Positions 1 through 8,852 of a stretch of 64,000 nt of DNA are shown here, piece after piece. The notes below the pieces were generated by a model. It was not told the DNA's origin and did not search any database. It worked only from the letters and a program-made list of their open reading frames with translations. The stretch comes from JALRHH01 sp964590315. GTDB taxonomy: Bacteria > Patescibacteriota > Saccharimonadia > Saccharimonadales > JALRHH01. The position numbers and the translations under genes were made by a program. Location of the stretch: NCBI GenBank assembly GCA_964590315.1, contig CAZPVS010000001.1:1-64000 (forward strand), written 5' to 3'. Position 1 is the first letter of the stretch, and each line of letters opens with the position of its first letter.

Positions 1-477
1 CTCTACTCCAGTAGCAGGGTCATAAGAGTAAAGCGCTGAGGATATCGTGCTGTCACTAGCGAGTCCCAAATAAAATGAGTCATCAATATCGTACCTCTGA
101 AAAATAATAGACTGGGCTAAAATGCCCAATAAAACTATGAAAAAAATTGCTGTAGGCTTGATAAGCTTTGGCTTCGGTAGCTTTAGCTTATGGCTCTTTA
201 CTGCCAGTAGTGCCATGGTAAGCCAAGGTGTTGTTACTAGTAAGATAACAGAAAAAAATACTTTTGAATTGCCATTCAGTAACATAAAAGGTAGTGCGAC
301 AAGCTGAAAGAATGCCATGTAACTGACAAGGCCAATCAAGAGAGAAGGGGCGGTTGCGAGTAAAGGCCACTTAGATATTTGCTTAACGTGCCTTCCTATA
401 AGCCATAATGACGCTAACAAACCAAACACAACAAGAGCTATATGAAGAATGCCCAGTAGGATATCTGCACTAATCAT
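1..477 (-). CDS. Multi-pass membrane protein, 3' part cut by window edge
   Basis: An open frame runs from an ATG at 477 to the left edge without a stop (about 159 codons seen). The translation is very hydrophobic, with helices beginning LLGILHIALVVFGLLASLW and others near residues 50-75, 80-100 and 115-135. After the last helix comes a loop with DIDDSFYLGLASDS. Acidic DD motifs in the first outer loop are typical of GT-C polyprenyl-sugar glycosyltransferases, so a membrane glycosyltransferase is possible, but this is inference from one motif. The ATG overlaps the stop of the DUF2304 gene, so the two are translationally coupled in a polysaccharide operon reading leftward. Confidence 0.7.
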   Translation of the reverse strand, partial: MISADILLGILHIALVVFGLLASLWLIGRHVKQISKWPLLATAPSLLIGLVSYMAFFQLVALPFMLLNGNSKVFFSVILLVTTPWLTMALLAVKSHKLKLPKPKLIKPTAIFFIVLLGILAQSIIFQRYDIDDSFYLGLASDSTISSALYSYDPATGVE

Positions 478-826
478 TCTTCGACAATTTTATAGATAAC
501 TCTTGGTGTAGATCCTGTACGCGACGTTCAAGCCGGTCTGTTTTTATCCTTGAGCGATTAGCAATAAATAGCACCGTAATTATCCCGGTGATTTGTATAA
601 CGTCGAACAGACTCAATGGCTCCGTTTGTGTAAGTTTATTTGAAAACAAAAACTGGTATATGTACTTAGCCGAAGCTAAGCCGGTGAATATTAGTAACCA
701 AATACTTGTCTGAAAAATCATTTTCTTTCGGGAGATTTTATTCATCTTATAATCTACGAGTATCCCAAGAAGAGCTGCCATAATTAATGGTGTGTTGAGA
801 AGTACAAGAATTAAATATCTACTCAC
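470..826 (-). CDS. DUF2304 family small membrane protein
   Basis: 118 residues with three hydrophobic helices (about 3-22, 36-58, 72-92) and a basic coiled C-terminal tail (SRIKTDRLERRVQDLHQELS). Size, layout and the position directly behind a family 2 glycosyltransferase match the DUF2304 family, whose members are usually encoded beside dolichol/polyprenyl-phosphate sugar synthases and are thought to act with them at the membrane; the exact role is unknown. Its start overlaps the end of the glycosyltransferase by 8 nt and its stop overlaps the next ATG. Confidence 0.75.
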   Translation of the reverse strand: MSRYLILVLLNTPLIMAALLGILVDYKMNKISRKKMIFQTSIWLLIFTGLASAKYIYQFLFSNKLTQTEPLSLFDVIQITGIITVLFIANRSRIKTDRLERRVQDLHQELSIKLSKND

Positions 827-1535
827 TGAAAATCTCCACTACGCGTCTAGCAAGCAAGGTTTTTACAATATTAAATGCATTCCAATTATTCTGACCCTTT
901 GCCTTCGAATACTCTGTATAGATGGCTTGTATGGGATACTCTTCAATCTTTAGACCAATTTGTTTAGCTCGCCATAGCATTTCAGAGCAAAACTCGTAGC
1001 CACTCGTTTTCCACTTGAGCCTCATCAGAGCATTCTTAGAGAAAACACGGAGCCCAGATTGAGAATCAGTAACCATTATCCCAAAGAGAATAAATGTTAT
1101 GTAGGTGAGGCCTTTATTACCAAGTATCTTTACACGAGACATGCCTTTTTTGTTGATAAGCCTGCTGCCAATCAATAGATCAGTATCATTCTCAAGTAAA
1201 TTTACAACACCATTTAGTACGTCTTTTGCGGCATGTTGGCCATCAGCATCACAGGTCGTGGCAACATCAAAGCCATTCTGCTGGGCATAACTCAGGCCTG
1301 TTGCTGTGGCACCACCACTACCGGAGTTAAGGATATGCCGAATAACGTGTGCACCATTTTTTGTAGCTACTTCAGCCGTATCATCTTTTGAGCCGTCATC
1401 TACGACTACTATCTCATAGGAATACTCACTCTTCCCAAAGACCTTATTTAGGTCAGTGATGACATCAGCAATTACCTGACCCTCATTGTAGGCGGGGATA
1501 ACTAGTGCAATTCGTTTTTTCTTAGTCTTTGCCAT
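819..1535 (-). CDS. Family 2 glycosyltransferase (DPM1-like)
   Basis: 238 residues with the GT-A nucleotide-sugar fold: IALVIPAYNEGQVI at the N-terminus, VVVDDGSKDDTAEVA (first aspartates), CDADGQH (DXD metal-binding motif, about residue 100) and a distal GYEFCSEMLWRA segment. No C-terminal membrane helices are present, so it resembles the soluble DPM1-type polyprenyl-phosphate mannose/glucose synthases. The likely job is to load a sugar onto undecaprenyl phosphate for envelope glycan assembly, perhaps with the adjacent DUF2304 protein. It lies 5 nt after rfbA in the same leftward operon. Sugar specificity cannot be read from the sequence. Confidence 0.85.
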   Translation of the reverse strand: MAKTKKKRIALVIPAYNEGQVIADVITDLNKVFGKSEYSYEIVVVDDGSKDDTAEVATKNGAHVIRHILNSGSGGATATGLSYAQQNGFDVATTCDADGQHAAKDVLNGVVNLLENDTDLLIGSRLINKKGMSRVKILGNKGLTYITFILFGIMVTDSQSGLRVFSKNALMRLKWKTSGYEFCSEMLWRAKQIGLKIEEYPIQAIYTEYSKAKGQNNWNAFNIVKTLLARRVVEIFSE

Positions 1536-1540
1536 ATTCC

Positions 1541-2398
1541 TTAAGATAATTGTAGCAGGTGGTCACCGTATCCAGACTTCTGGAGAGGTGTTGCTAGGGT
1601 GTATAATTGTTCTTTTGTTATGAAGCCTTCTTGGTAGGCGACGGCCTCTGGAGAGCCGATAATTTGGCCAGTCCTTTTTTGTAGTACACGGACGTAGTCT
1701 GTGGCATCTGACAGGCTGTCAATGGTACCGGTGTCTAGCCAGACATCACCGTCGTCCAGGGTGGTGACTTTGAGCTTGCCACGCTTTAGGTATACTTCAT
1801 TAACACTGGTAATTTCTAATTCACCGCGCTCGCTCGGCTGGATATTCTTAGCTATCTCTACTACGTCATTGTCGTAGAAGTAGAGACCCACGACTGCATA
1901 GTTTGACTTAGGTTGAGAAGGCTTTTCTTCTATGGATATGGCATCCCTGTTCTGGTCAAATTCAACAACACCATAGCGTTTCGGGTCAGAAACCCGGTAG
2001 GCAAAGACGATACCACCATCAGGATCAGAGCACTGCTTTAACGACTCTTCCAGTTCTGGCCCATGGAAAATATTATCACCGAGGACCAAGGCAACCTTAT
2101 CATCACCGATAAATTCCTCCCCAATGATAAACGCCTGAGCAAGCCCTTCTGGCTTGGGTTGGGCGGCATACTGCAAATTAATGCCCAGATCTGAACCATT
2201 ACCGAGTAATCGCTGGAATTGTGCCTGATCATCGGGTGTAGTAATGATCAATATATCCCTGATACCTGCCTGCATGAGTGTGCTCAGTGGGTAGTAGATC
2301 ATCGGTTTGTCATATATTGGCATGATTTGCTTAGAAATACCCTTGGTAATAGGATACAGACGCGTGCCCGACCCACCGGCAAGAATAATACCTTTCAT
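1541..2398 (-). CDS. rfbA: Glucose-1-phosphate thymidylyltransferase (RmlA)
   Basis: 285 residues, the usual length. It makes dTDP-glucose from dTTP and glucose-1-phosphate, the first dTDP-rhamnose step. The signature GIILAGGSGTRLYPIT opens the protein, followed by KQIMPIYDKPMIYYPLSTLM, VLGDNIFHG (metal-binding aspartate) and EEKPSQPKSNYAVVGLYFYD. It is upstream of the glycosyltransferase and 42 nt downstream of the RmlC-RmlD gene, so all four dTDP-rhamnose activities lie in one leftward cluster (rfbB, rfbCD, rfbA). Confidence 0.95.
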   Translation of the reverse strand: MKGIILAGGSGTRLYPITKGISKQIMPIYDKPMIYYPLSTLMQAGIRDILIITTPDDQAQFQRLLGNGSDLGINLQYAAQPKPEGLAQAFIIGEEFIGDDKVALVLGDNIFHGPELEESLKQCSDPDGGIVFAYRVSDPKRYGVVEFDQNRDAISIEEKPSQPKSNYAVVGLYFYDNDVVEIAKNIQPSERGELEITSVNEVYLKRGKLKVTTLDDGDVWLDTGTIDSLSDATDYVRVLQKRTGQIIGSPEAVAYQEGFITKEQLYTLATPLQKSGYGDHLLQLS

Positions 2399-2440
2399 AT
2401 GGGAAACTCCAGTTGATTAACTCACTCTATTCTAGCAAAT

Positions 2441-3850
2441 TTAACGCTTAATGTAGCGAGCTAATTCTTTGCGCCAGTCGGGAGGGGCGTACCCAGCGGC
2501 CTTAATCTTAGAAAGATCAAGTGTACTCTGAAGTGGCCGTGGCGCAATAGTACCCTTGTCTTTGTAATACTCTTGCGTGGTTACTCCCGTAACATCATCT
2601 GCTGATGCGCCGGATTGCATATACACTTCTTTGGCGATATCTGCCCAGCTAACCGAATCACCGTCATTCGATACATTGTACGTACCGTAAGACGCCTTGG
2701 TTTCGACGAGATGTTTAATCGCGTTTGCTAGAGTTGATGTGAATGTTAATCGCCCAACCTGATCATTAACGACGCTAGGCCGTATTCCTTTATCAGCAAG
2801 TGATTGCATGGTTTTGACGAAGTTACTACCATCGCCGATAACCCATGACGTGCGGACGACATAGTGTCGAGGCGTAGATGCTGCCGCAATATCCCCAGCC
2901 GCTTTGGATTGACCGTATACGCCTAGTGGACTGAAGGCTTCATCTTCTGAGTGAGAAGAAGATAATCCATCAAATACATAGTCACTGGAAACATGGACTA
3001 GGGTAAGACAATGCTCAGTTGCTACCTTAGCCAGGAGTTGTACGGCAGTGGCATTGATCGCCCATGCTGCGGTACGGCCTTCTGGTGTTTCAGCTGCATC
3101 GACAGCCGTGTAGGCGGCGGCATTAATAATAGTGCTGTATTGTTTCCAGTTACGGGCTGTATACGCCCGGGCATCAGTTATATCAAATTCTTCGCGGTCA
3201 ACAAATTCTGCTTCTGGGTACACCTCTCGTAGCGCGTTACCGAGCTGGCCATTGCCGCCGAGCACAAGAACCTTAAGGGGCTGCATGGGTTTCACCTCCG
3301 CAAGCCGCGGATGGGATTCGTCTTTTTCTGATAGTTCGGCATGTTCAAGCGGGATAGGCCAGGAAATATTCACTGTCTCATCTGCTAAATTAAGGAATGT
3401 GTAATAAGGGACAGCCTCCTGACTCCAGTGGTCAGTTACTAAATACGTGTATACGGTATTATCTTCCAATGCCTGAAAGGCATTACCAACTCCCCGGGGT
3501 ACGAATACTGCTTTGGTAGGGTCAACCTCAATGCTGAATGTTTGGCCAAAAGTGGCACCTTCGCGTAAGTCAACCCAGGCTCCATAAATACGACCTGATC
3601 CTACGGATACGTACTTATCCCACGGTTCAGCGTGGATCCCACGGGTCACGCCCTTTTCCGCATTATAGGAGATATTATTCTGAACAGGCCGAAAATCAGG
3701 AAGGCCAAGATTCGTCATTTTTTCGCGCTGCCAGTTCTCTTTAAACCAACCACGGTTATCACCATGGACCGGTATATCAACTACAAGCAAACCAGGGATA
3801 TTAGTTTCTGTAACCGTTAGATTTTTGGAGAATTGCAGTGATTCAGACAT
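2441..3850 (-). CDS. Fused dTDP-4-dehydrorhamnose 3,5-epimerase / reductase
   Basis: 469 residues carrying two rhamnose-pathway enzymes. Residues 1-175 form the RmlC cupin (HGDNRGWFKENW, then RGIHAEPWDKY with the catalytic-base histidine, and VFVPRGVGNAF). After a charged linker, residues 192-469 form RmlD, a short-chain dehydrogenase with the NAD-binding GGNGQLG and the catalytic VYGQSKAAGD (YxxxK). Together they turn dTDP-4-keto-6-deoxyglucose into dTDP-L-rhamnose. Most bacteria have two genes; fused forms occur in Actinobacteria and Saccharibacteria. It lies 12 nt after rfbB. Confidence 0.93.
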   Translation of the reverse strand: MSESLQFSKNLTVTETNIPGLLVVDIPVHGDNRGWFKENWQREKMTNLGLPDFRPVQNNISYNAEKGVTRGIHAEPWDKYVSVGSGRIYGAWVDLREGATFGQTFSIEVDPTKAVFVPRGVGNAFQALEDNTVYTYLVTDHWSQEAVPYYTFLNLADETVNISWPIPLEHAELSEKDESHPRLAEVKPMQPLKVLVLGGNGQLGNALREVYPEAEFVDREEFDITDARAYTARNWKQYSTIINAAAYTAVDAAETPEGRTAAWAINATAVQLLAKVATEHCLTLVHVSSDYVFDGLSSSHSEDEAFSPLGVYGQSKAAGDIAAASTPRHYVVRTSWVIGDGSNFVKTMQSLADKGIRPSVVNDQVGRLTFTSTLANAIKHLVETKASYGTYNVSNDGDSVSWADIAKEVYMQSGASADDVTGVTTQEYYKDKGTIAPRPLQSTLDLSKIKAAGYAPPDWRKELARYIKR

Positions 3851-3862
3851 AGAGAACCCTTT

Positions 3863-4864
3863 CTAATGGCCAGCTTGCTGGTATTTGGCTTCGGTTTCGG
3901 CTTTTTGGGGTTTCCACCACGACTCATTAGCTCTGTACCAGTCGATGGTTGCTTTTAGGCCTTGCTCAAAATTAGTGTATTTTGGCTGCCAGCCCAACTC
4001 GTTGACTAATTTTGTATTATCGATAGCGTAGCGGAGATCATGACCTGGACGGTCCTTGACGTGTTCGTAATCGCCAGGGTCTTTGCCCATAGTGCTCAGA
4101 ATGAGTTCAACCACTTCTTTGTTGTTCTTCTCACCATTAGCACCGATGAGGTAGGTATCTCCACTCTTGCCACGCTCCATGATACTAACCACTGCGGAGT
4201 TGTGATCGTCGACGTGAATCCAGTCTCGGACATTCTTGCCCTCACCGTAGAGACGTGGCTTACGGCCCTCGAGTACTTCTGTAATTTGACGAGGAATGAA
4301 CTTTTCGACGTGCTGGTATGGCCCGTAATTGTTGGAACAATTACTGATGGTTGCCTGGATGCCAAAACTGCGTACCCATGCCCGTACGAGCAGGTCAGAA
4401 CCAGCTTTTGTACTGGAGTAAGGGCTAGAAGGGTTGTAAGGAGTTTCTGGAGTAAACTTAGCAGGATCGTCAAGCTCTAGGTCACCATACACTTCATCAG
4501 TAGATACATGGTGCAGACGTTTGCCGTGCCGACGAACCGCCTCCAGAATTTGGTAAGTGCCGACAATGTTTGTTTCTACAAATGGCCATGGGTTTTGCAA
4601 TGAGTTGTCGTTATGAGACTCTGCGGCGAAGTGCACCACGATGTCACTCGCTGCTACAAGCGGATCAAGTACCTCAACGTCACATATATCGCCCGAGACA
4701 AACTTGATTTTATCTAGAACGCTCTCAATATTTGCCGGGTTACCCGCGTAGGTTAGTTTATCGATAACGGTGACCGAATAATCCTCAGCATGGTTATCAA
4801 TAAGATAATGAACAAAGTTTGCGCCAATAAAGCCGGCGCCGCCTGTAACAAGAATATTTTTCAT
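3863..4864 (-). CDS. rfbB: dTDP-glucose 4,6-dehydratase (RmlB)
   Basis: 333 residues of the extended short-chain dehydrogenase family. TGGAGFIGANFVHYL at the N-terminus is the NAD-binding glycine motif, HVSTDEVYGDL carries the active-site threonine and acidic residues, and YSSTKAGSD is the catalytic YxxxK. It converts dTDP-glucose to dTDP-4-keto-6-deoxyglucose. It is the first rhamnose gene of the leftward cluster; a 78-bp gap separates it from the phosphomannomutase upstream. The C-terminal tail (KAETEAKYQQAGH) is longer than in Enterobacteria. Confidence 0.95.
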   Translation of the reverse strand: MKNILVTGGAGFIGANFVHYLIDNHAEDYSVTVIDKLTYAGNPANIESVLDKIKFVSGDICDVEVLDPLVAASDIVVHFAAESHNDNSLQNPWPFVETNIVGTYQILEAVRRHGKRLHHVSTDEVYGDLELDDPAKFTPETPYNPSSPYSSTKAGSDLLVRAWVRSFGIQATISNCSNNYGPYQHVEKFIPRQITEVLEGRKPRLYGEGKNVRDWIHVDDHNSAVVSIMERGKSGDTYLIGANGEKNNKEVVELILSTMGKDPGDYEHVKDRPGHDLRYAIDNTKLVNELGWQPKYTNFEQGLKATIDWYRANESWWKPQKAETEAKYQQAGH

Positions 4865-4942
4865 ATACCTATTGTACCGGTTTTTTCGATGGCCGGTGTT
4901 GTCGTTTGAGGATGTGGTGGAGAATGATAAAAATACAACGGT

Positions 4943-6292
4943 TTAACTGATAATCTTTGTAACATCTGCCACAAGGGATTGGAGCGTTTTTTGGTTGTTT
5001 GATTCTGCATTTAAACGCATAAGTGGTTCGGTGTTACTGGCGCGGACATTGAACCAAGTGTCTTCATCAATGTTGACGGTTAAGCCGTCCAAAGTATCTT
5101 GCTGGTAGTCAGCATATGTAGTTTTGATCCGGTCTAACGCAGCAGGTTTGTCCTCTACTATAAAGTTAGTTTCTGGAATGGCCGCAAATCGGGTGTAGTA
5201 TTCCCGTAATTCCGACAGTTTCTTACCACGTAATGCAGCAACATAAATTCCGATGACCGCTCCAATCAGACCAGAGTCAGCGAACCAGTTGTCCTTGAAG
5301 TAGAAATGCCCAGATGCCTCGCCGCCAAATGGTGCGTTGGTATCGCGCATGACCTGCTTGATGTATGCATGCCCTACTTTGGTCATAACTGGCGTGCCAC
5401 CCTTTTCGGTAATAACTTGGGGCACGCTCCGGCTATTGCGGGCATCATAGACGATACTACTACCAGGATAGATGTCGAGGAAGTAATCGGCCAACATGGC
5501 AGACATGACACCGCCAGTGAGGACTGCTCCCGTTTCGTCGACCAGGAATGCCCGGTCCCCATCACCGTCAAAAGCCATGCCACCATCCAGACCGTTTTGT
5601 TTAATAGTTGCTATGAGATCTGTGAGGGTTTCGAATTTGAGAGGGTTTGCTTCGTGATTAGGAAAGGTGCCATCGAGTTCAAAATACATCTCTGTGACCT
5701 CCCAGGGGACGAATGGTTCCAGTTCTGGGAAGATTTTGCCCGCCATGCCGTTGCCCGCATCGACCGCTATTTTGAGGGGGATCAGTTTATCTGTGTCGAT
5801 AAAACTTAGCACATGATTTATCCAGCCTTCGGTGACGTCATGTTCTATGAGATGACCCTGAGTAGACGGCTCTTTAAGATGCTGTGCTGCAACGGCATCA
5901 CGTATCTCTGCCAAGCCGGATTCCAGACCAATAGGCCGTGCTTCTTCACGACACAGCTTGATTCCGTTGTATTCGCCAGGATTGTGGCTAGCGGTAATCA
6001 TGGCACCACCCGCGAGACCTTCTTTCCCGACAGCGTAGTAGATCATGTCGGTGGTGACTTGTCCGATATCCCACACCTCCCGACCTTGTTTGGTTAATCC
6101 TACTACCAGTGCTGCAGCAAGTTCTGCAGAATCAGGACGCATGTCATGCCCGACCGCTATCGGACCCTGTTCTGGGAGCCAGTCAGCAAAAGCTCTACCT
6201 AAATCTTCAAGCAAGGTAACGGTCAGCTCTGTGCCGACCTTGCCACGGATATCATATGCAAGAAATACGTCTGGAAGTGATAGTTTGGACAT
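4943..6292 (-). CDS. Phosphomannomutase / phosphoglucomutase
   Basis: 449 residues of the alpha-D-phosphohexomutase family. The phosphoserine loop is TASHNPGEYNGIKL, the magnesium loop is FDGDGDRAFLVDE, the sugar loop is GGEASGH, and the phosphate-binding loop near the end is RASNTEPLMRLNAE. It interconverts hexose 6-phosphates and 1-phosphates and would supply glucose-1-phosphate to RfbA or mannose-1-phosphate to GDP sugars; PMM versus PGM preference cannot be settled from motifs. Confidence 0.93.
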   Translation of the reverse strand: MSKLSLPDVFLAYDIRGKVGTELTVTLLEDLGRAFADWLPEQGPIAVGHDMRPDSAELAAALVVGLTKQGREVWDIGQVTTDMIYYAVGKEGLAGGAMITASHNPGEYNGIKLCREEARPIGLESGLAEIRDAVAAQHLKEPSTQGHLIEHDVTEGWINHVLSFIDTDKLIPLKIAVDAGNGMAGKIFPELEPFVPWEVTEMYFELDGTFPNHEANPLKFETLTDLIATIKQNGLDGGMAFDGDGDRAFLVDETGAVLTGGVMSAMLADYFLDIYPGSSIVYDARNSRSVPQVITEKGGTPVMTKVGHAYIKQVMRDTNAPFGGEASGHFYFKDNWFADSGLIGAVIGIYVAALRGKKLSELREYYTRFAAIPETNFIVEDKPAALDRIKTTYADYQQDTLDGLTVNIDEDTWFNVRASNTEPLMRLNAESNNQKTLQSLVADVTKIIS

Positions 6293-6380
6293 AAAGAAAC
6301 ACCTGTTTACTGCGTATAGTATAGTTTATGCGAGCGAATTTGGTATGATTATCAGAGCATTGAGGGGGAATAACAAACTG

Positions 6381-6833
6381 ATGAAAAGAATTATCGTGAG
6401 CGGCTATTTTAACCCATTGCATGGCGGGCATCTTGATATGATTGAGGCCGCAAAACAACTAGGTGATTACTTGATTGTTGTGGTAAACAATGACAAGCAA
6501 GCAGTAATGAAAAAAGGGAAGATTATTCTTGATCAGGAAAACCGACTTCGGCTTATTAGTGCGCTACGAGATGTGGATGAAGCAATGTTGTCAGAAGATA
6601 CCGAGGACACTTCTCAGACACAAACGTTGAAGAAAATACGGGAGACATATCCCGATGATGAATTGGTATTTGCGAATGGAGGCGACAGAACAGCCGGGCT
6701 TACCCTCCCTGAGAACGAGTACAACATGTGCACTGCTTGTAATATCAAAATGGTATTCGGTGTAGGTAGTCATGAGTTCGAAAAGCGCGACTCATCAACT
6801 CGAATTAATCAAGCACTTGGCCAAGAGGTCTAG
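6381..6833 (+). CDS. Cytidylyltransferase-like nucleotidyltransferase
   Basis: 150 residues starting MKRIIVSGYFNPLHGGHLDM, the HxGH-type nucleotide-binding signature of the cytidylyltransferase superfamily. GKIILDQENRLRLISALRDVDEA resembles the substrate region of glycerol-3-phosphate and ethanolamine-phosphate cytidylyltransferases, and FANGGDRT follows. It probably activates a small phosphorylated compound with CTP or ATP for envelope or lipid use. The ATG at 6381 follows GAGGGGG at 6362; upstream frame extension overlaps the divergent mutase gene and is not credible. Confidence 0.8.
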   Translation: MKRIIVSGYFNPLHGGHLDMIEAAKQLGDYLIVVVNNDKQAVMKKGKIILDQENRLRLISALRDVDEAMLSEDTEDTSQTQTLKKIRETYPDDELVFANGGDRTAGLTLPENEYNMCTACNIKMVFGVGSHEFEKRDSSTRINQALGQEV

Positions 6834-6873
6834 TTAGTTCGAAAGGGGCGGACTTGCTGGGATTACACAGTAG

Positions 6874-7278
6874 CTAATTTCTATAGCTTGTGCCTCGACG
6901 GACGGTTAACTGGTTGCGCTTGAATCCAAGTATTGCAATCATACCCTCGATCACACCGGTACTTAACTCACTCGTGTGGTCGGAGTTCAGGAAACCGCGT
7001 TTTGCATTGGATATAAGATAATCAACCTCACTTACAGATTCACCTGCTCTCATGGACGTGTATTGTTGTCTTGAGAAGTTATCCTCTGGATGCTGTGGAA
7101 GGGTTACTCGTACAAGCGTCCCCGCCTTTTCTGTATGGCAGCCAAGAGACGACAGTGCTTGTATGGCAACACTTCCTTCATCGAAGGCACTTCTAAATGC
7201 TTCAGGAGTATTACCTATATCATACTCGACACGAAGTTCGTCTAGCTCGGTAGCTTGAATCTCATATTTCGGAGTCAT
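6874..7278 (-). CDS. Uncharacterised protein, 134 residues
   Basis: No family recognised. The protein is soluble and mixed alpha/beta, with a predicted strand-rich first half (KYEIQATELDELRVEYDI) and an arginine-rich C-terminus (LGFKRNQLTVRRGTSYRN). It stands alone between convergent and leftward genes, followed upstream by an AT-rich repeat stretch. Intact start and stop and normal codon use support a real gene, but no function is suggested. Confidence 0.5.
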   Translation of the reverse strand: MTPKYEIQATELDELRVEYDIGNTPEAFRSAFDEGSVAIQALSSLGCHTEKAGTLVRVTLPQHPEDNFSRQQYTSMRAGESVSEVDYLISNAKRGFLNSDHTSELSTGVIEGMIAILGFKRNQLTVRRGTSYRN

Positions 7279-7542
7279 AAGTATGTAATTTCCCAGTTTT
7301 CATTCAGCAGTTTTCAATTATTGGTCATTTGCCAGTGAGCATTGCGTAGTTATTGAAAAATGTGAATTGTTACGTGATAAATCCCCATATAGGGGCAAGA
7401 ACTATCTTATAACAGAATTGAGTGCTTCGAGTATATTTTTATGGAAATTACTGATAGAGTATGCATGAGCTGCACTTTTAATATCATCTGCGATATATTT
7501 ATTGGCATTAAAAGAAAAGAGGAAGGCAGGGTCCTAGTCTAT
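7279..7542. repeat. AT-rich intergenic stretch with degenerate repeat units
   Basis: No credible gene. 7283-7345 holds degenerate units such as TTTCCCAGTTTTCATTCAGC and ATTGGTCATTTGCCAGT. The second is close to the reverse complement of the 12555-12580 repeat and belongs to the same loose family found around the four-helix-bundle cassette at 10014-10440. The remainder shows nothing I can name. Confidence 0.45.
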
Positions 7543-8709
7543 TTAGGACGGGAGTCCTGGAAGGCTTGTTTGCTGGAGCACTGGTTCCGTGAACAGTATT
7601 TCGGTGAAATTGCGCGGATTCACGGTATGAAAACTACTGTCCGGGTAATCGCGCATGTAGCCGACAGGTTTTTTGGCCATTTTTTGTGTGCCATATTTGC
7701 ACTCAAAAGCGCGGACAAGGTCGCCCTCTTCCTCGACAATGTCTATCTCGCGACCGTCTGCGTTACGCCAGTAGAATGATTTGACGAACCTATCCGTGGT
7801 CTGGAGGTACTTAAGTCGCTCGACGGCACAGAAATTCTCCCATAGTGCACCGACGTCATCACGAAATTCCAACGGTTTGAAATTACCAATAATAGCGTTA
7901 CGAATCCCCAAATCGACAAAATATACTTTCCGCAGCCGCCCAACCTGGGAGCGCTGGTTTCTTCGATATTGGTTCCTTCGAAAAACAATAAAAGCCTTTT
8001 CGAGCAAATCCACATAACGAAGCACGGTGTCCTGGGATATTGAAAGCCGCTGGCCTATCTCGCTGTAGTTGACCTCACTGCCTATCTGGTATGCGAGGAG
8101 TCGGAGCAAGTCATTAATAATGGTCTGATCGTATATTACATTTGGCGAGAAAGCGTCACGGAATACGTACTCATTAGCGATTCGTTGCAACTTGCGGTGC
8201 GCTTGTTCGGCGGATATCTGCCAAAATGCGGGGTATCCGCCGCGATCCATAGCAACAAATGCATTAGGCTCGATGTCGGTTTGGGACGTGGAAACTTCCC
8301 GGACGCTGAAGGGGTATAGATGTATTTCTTCACTCCTTCCAGTTAACGGCTCGGTTACCTTATTTGCCAGATCAAGACTGGAAGAACCAGTGACGAGCAG
8401 CCTGACGTCGGGATATGTATCATGGAGTAACTTGATACTGATGCCTATGTTTTCGACGCGCTGCGCCTCATCAATAATCACTAAATCAGAGTTACCGATA
8501 TAGGCTTTGAGCTGTATAGCTGATTTTTTGGTCAGGCTACTCACCACAAGCGGATCGTCACAATTGAGATACAACGGGTTGCTATATGACTCAGCAACCT
8601 GGTGAGCAAGGGTGGTCTTGCCTACTTGTCGGGCTCCATATATGATAGCCACCTGTCCTTCACTGAGAACAGACTCTACCTTCGATTGTATATGACGACG
8701 TATTAGCAT
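7543..8709 (-). CDS. AAA-type ATPase with DUF4143 (putative DNA-associated ATPase)
   Basis: About 388 residues. The N-terminal ATPase has Walker A YGARQVGKTTLAHQ and Walker B DLVIIDEAQR, then LLVTGSSSLDLANK; a winged-helix-like middle (YSEIGQRLSISQDTVLRYVDLLEKAF) leads to the DUF4143 C-terminal domain with FECKYG near the end. Such proteins are common, patchily distributed and of unknown role; the nuclease-like C-terminus and a frequent link to mobile DNA suggest DNA handling. I chose the ATG at 8709; a TTG at 8745 would add 12 residues. Two direct repeats lie immediately upstream. Confidence 0.8.
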   Translation of the reverse strand: MLIRRHIQSKVESVLSEGQVAIIYGARQVGKTTLAHQVAESYSNPLYLNCDDPLVVSSLTKKSAIQLKAYIGNSDLVIIDEAQRVENIGISIKLLHDTYPDVRLLVTGSSSLDLANKVTEPLTGRSEEIHLYPFSVREVSTSQTDIEPNAFVAMDRGGYPAFWQISAEQAHRKLQRIANEYVFRDAFSPNVIYDQTIINDLLRLLAYQIGSEVNYSEIGQRLSISQDTVLRYVDLLEKAFIVFRRNQYRRNQRSQVGRLRKVYFVDLGIRNAIIGNFKPLEFRDDVGALWENFCAVERLKYLQTTDRFVKSFYWRNADGREIDIVEEEGDLVRAFECKYGTQKMAKKPVGYMRDYPDSSFHTVNPRNFTEILFTEPVLQQTSLPGLPS

Positions 8710-8727
8710 AAAAACTAGTATAAATAT

Positions 8728-8772
8728 CCTTTTAATCCGAGTCAAGTACCGAAAAAAGTCCTTTTAATCCGA
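8728..8772. promoter_or_regulatory. Direct repeat upstream of the DUF4143 ATPase
   Basis: The 13-mer CCTTTTAATCCGA occurs twice, 31 bp apart (about three helical turns), just before the ATPase gene; on the coding strand it reads TCGGATTAAAAGG. Same-face repeats at this place look like a protein-binding site, perhaps autoregulatory. This is inference; no binding protein is identified. Confidence 0.4.
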
Positions 8773-8852
8773 CTGCTTATGCTTTAAAAGGCATTGATTC
8801 GTACTAATAGGGTAATGATCAGCGCAAGAGCCCAATAGAAAAGAACGGTGGT

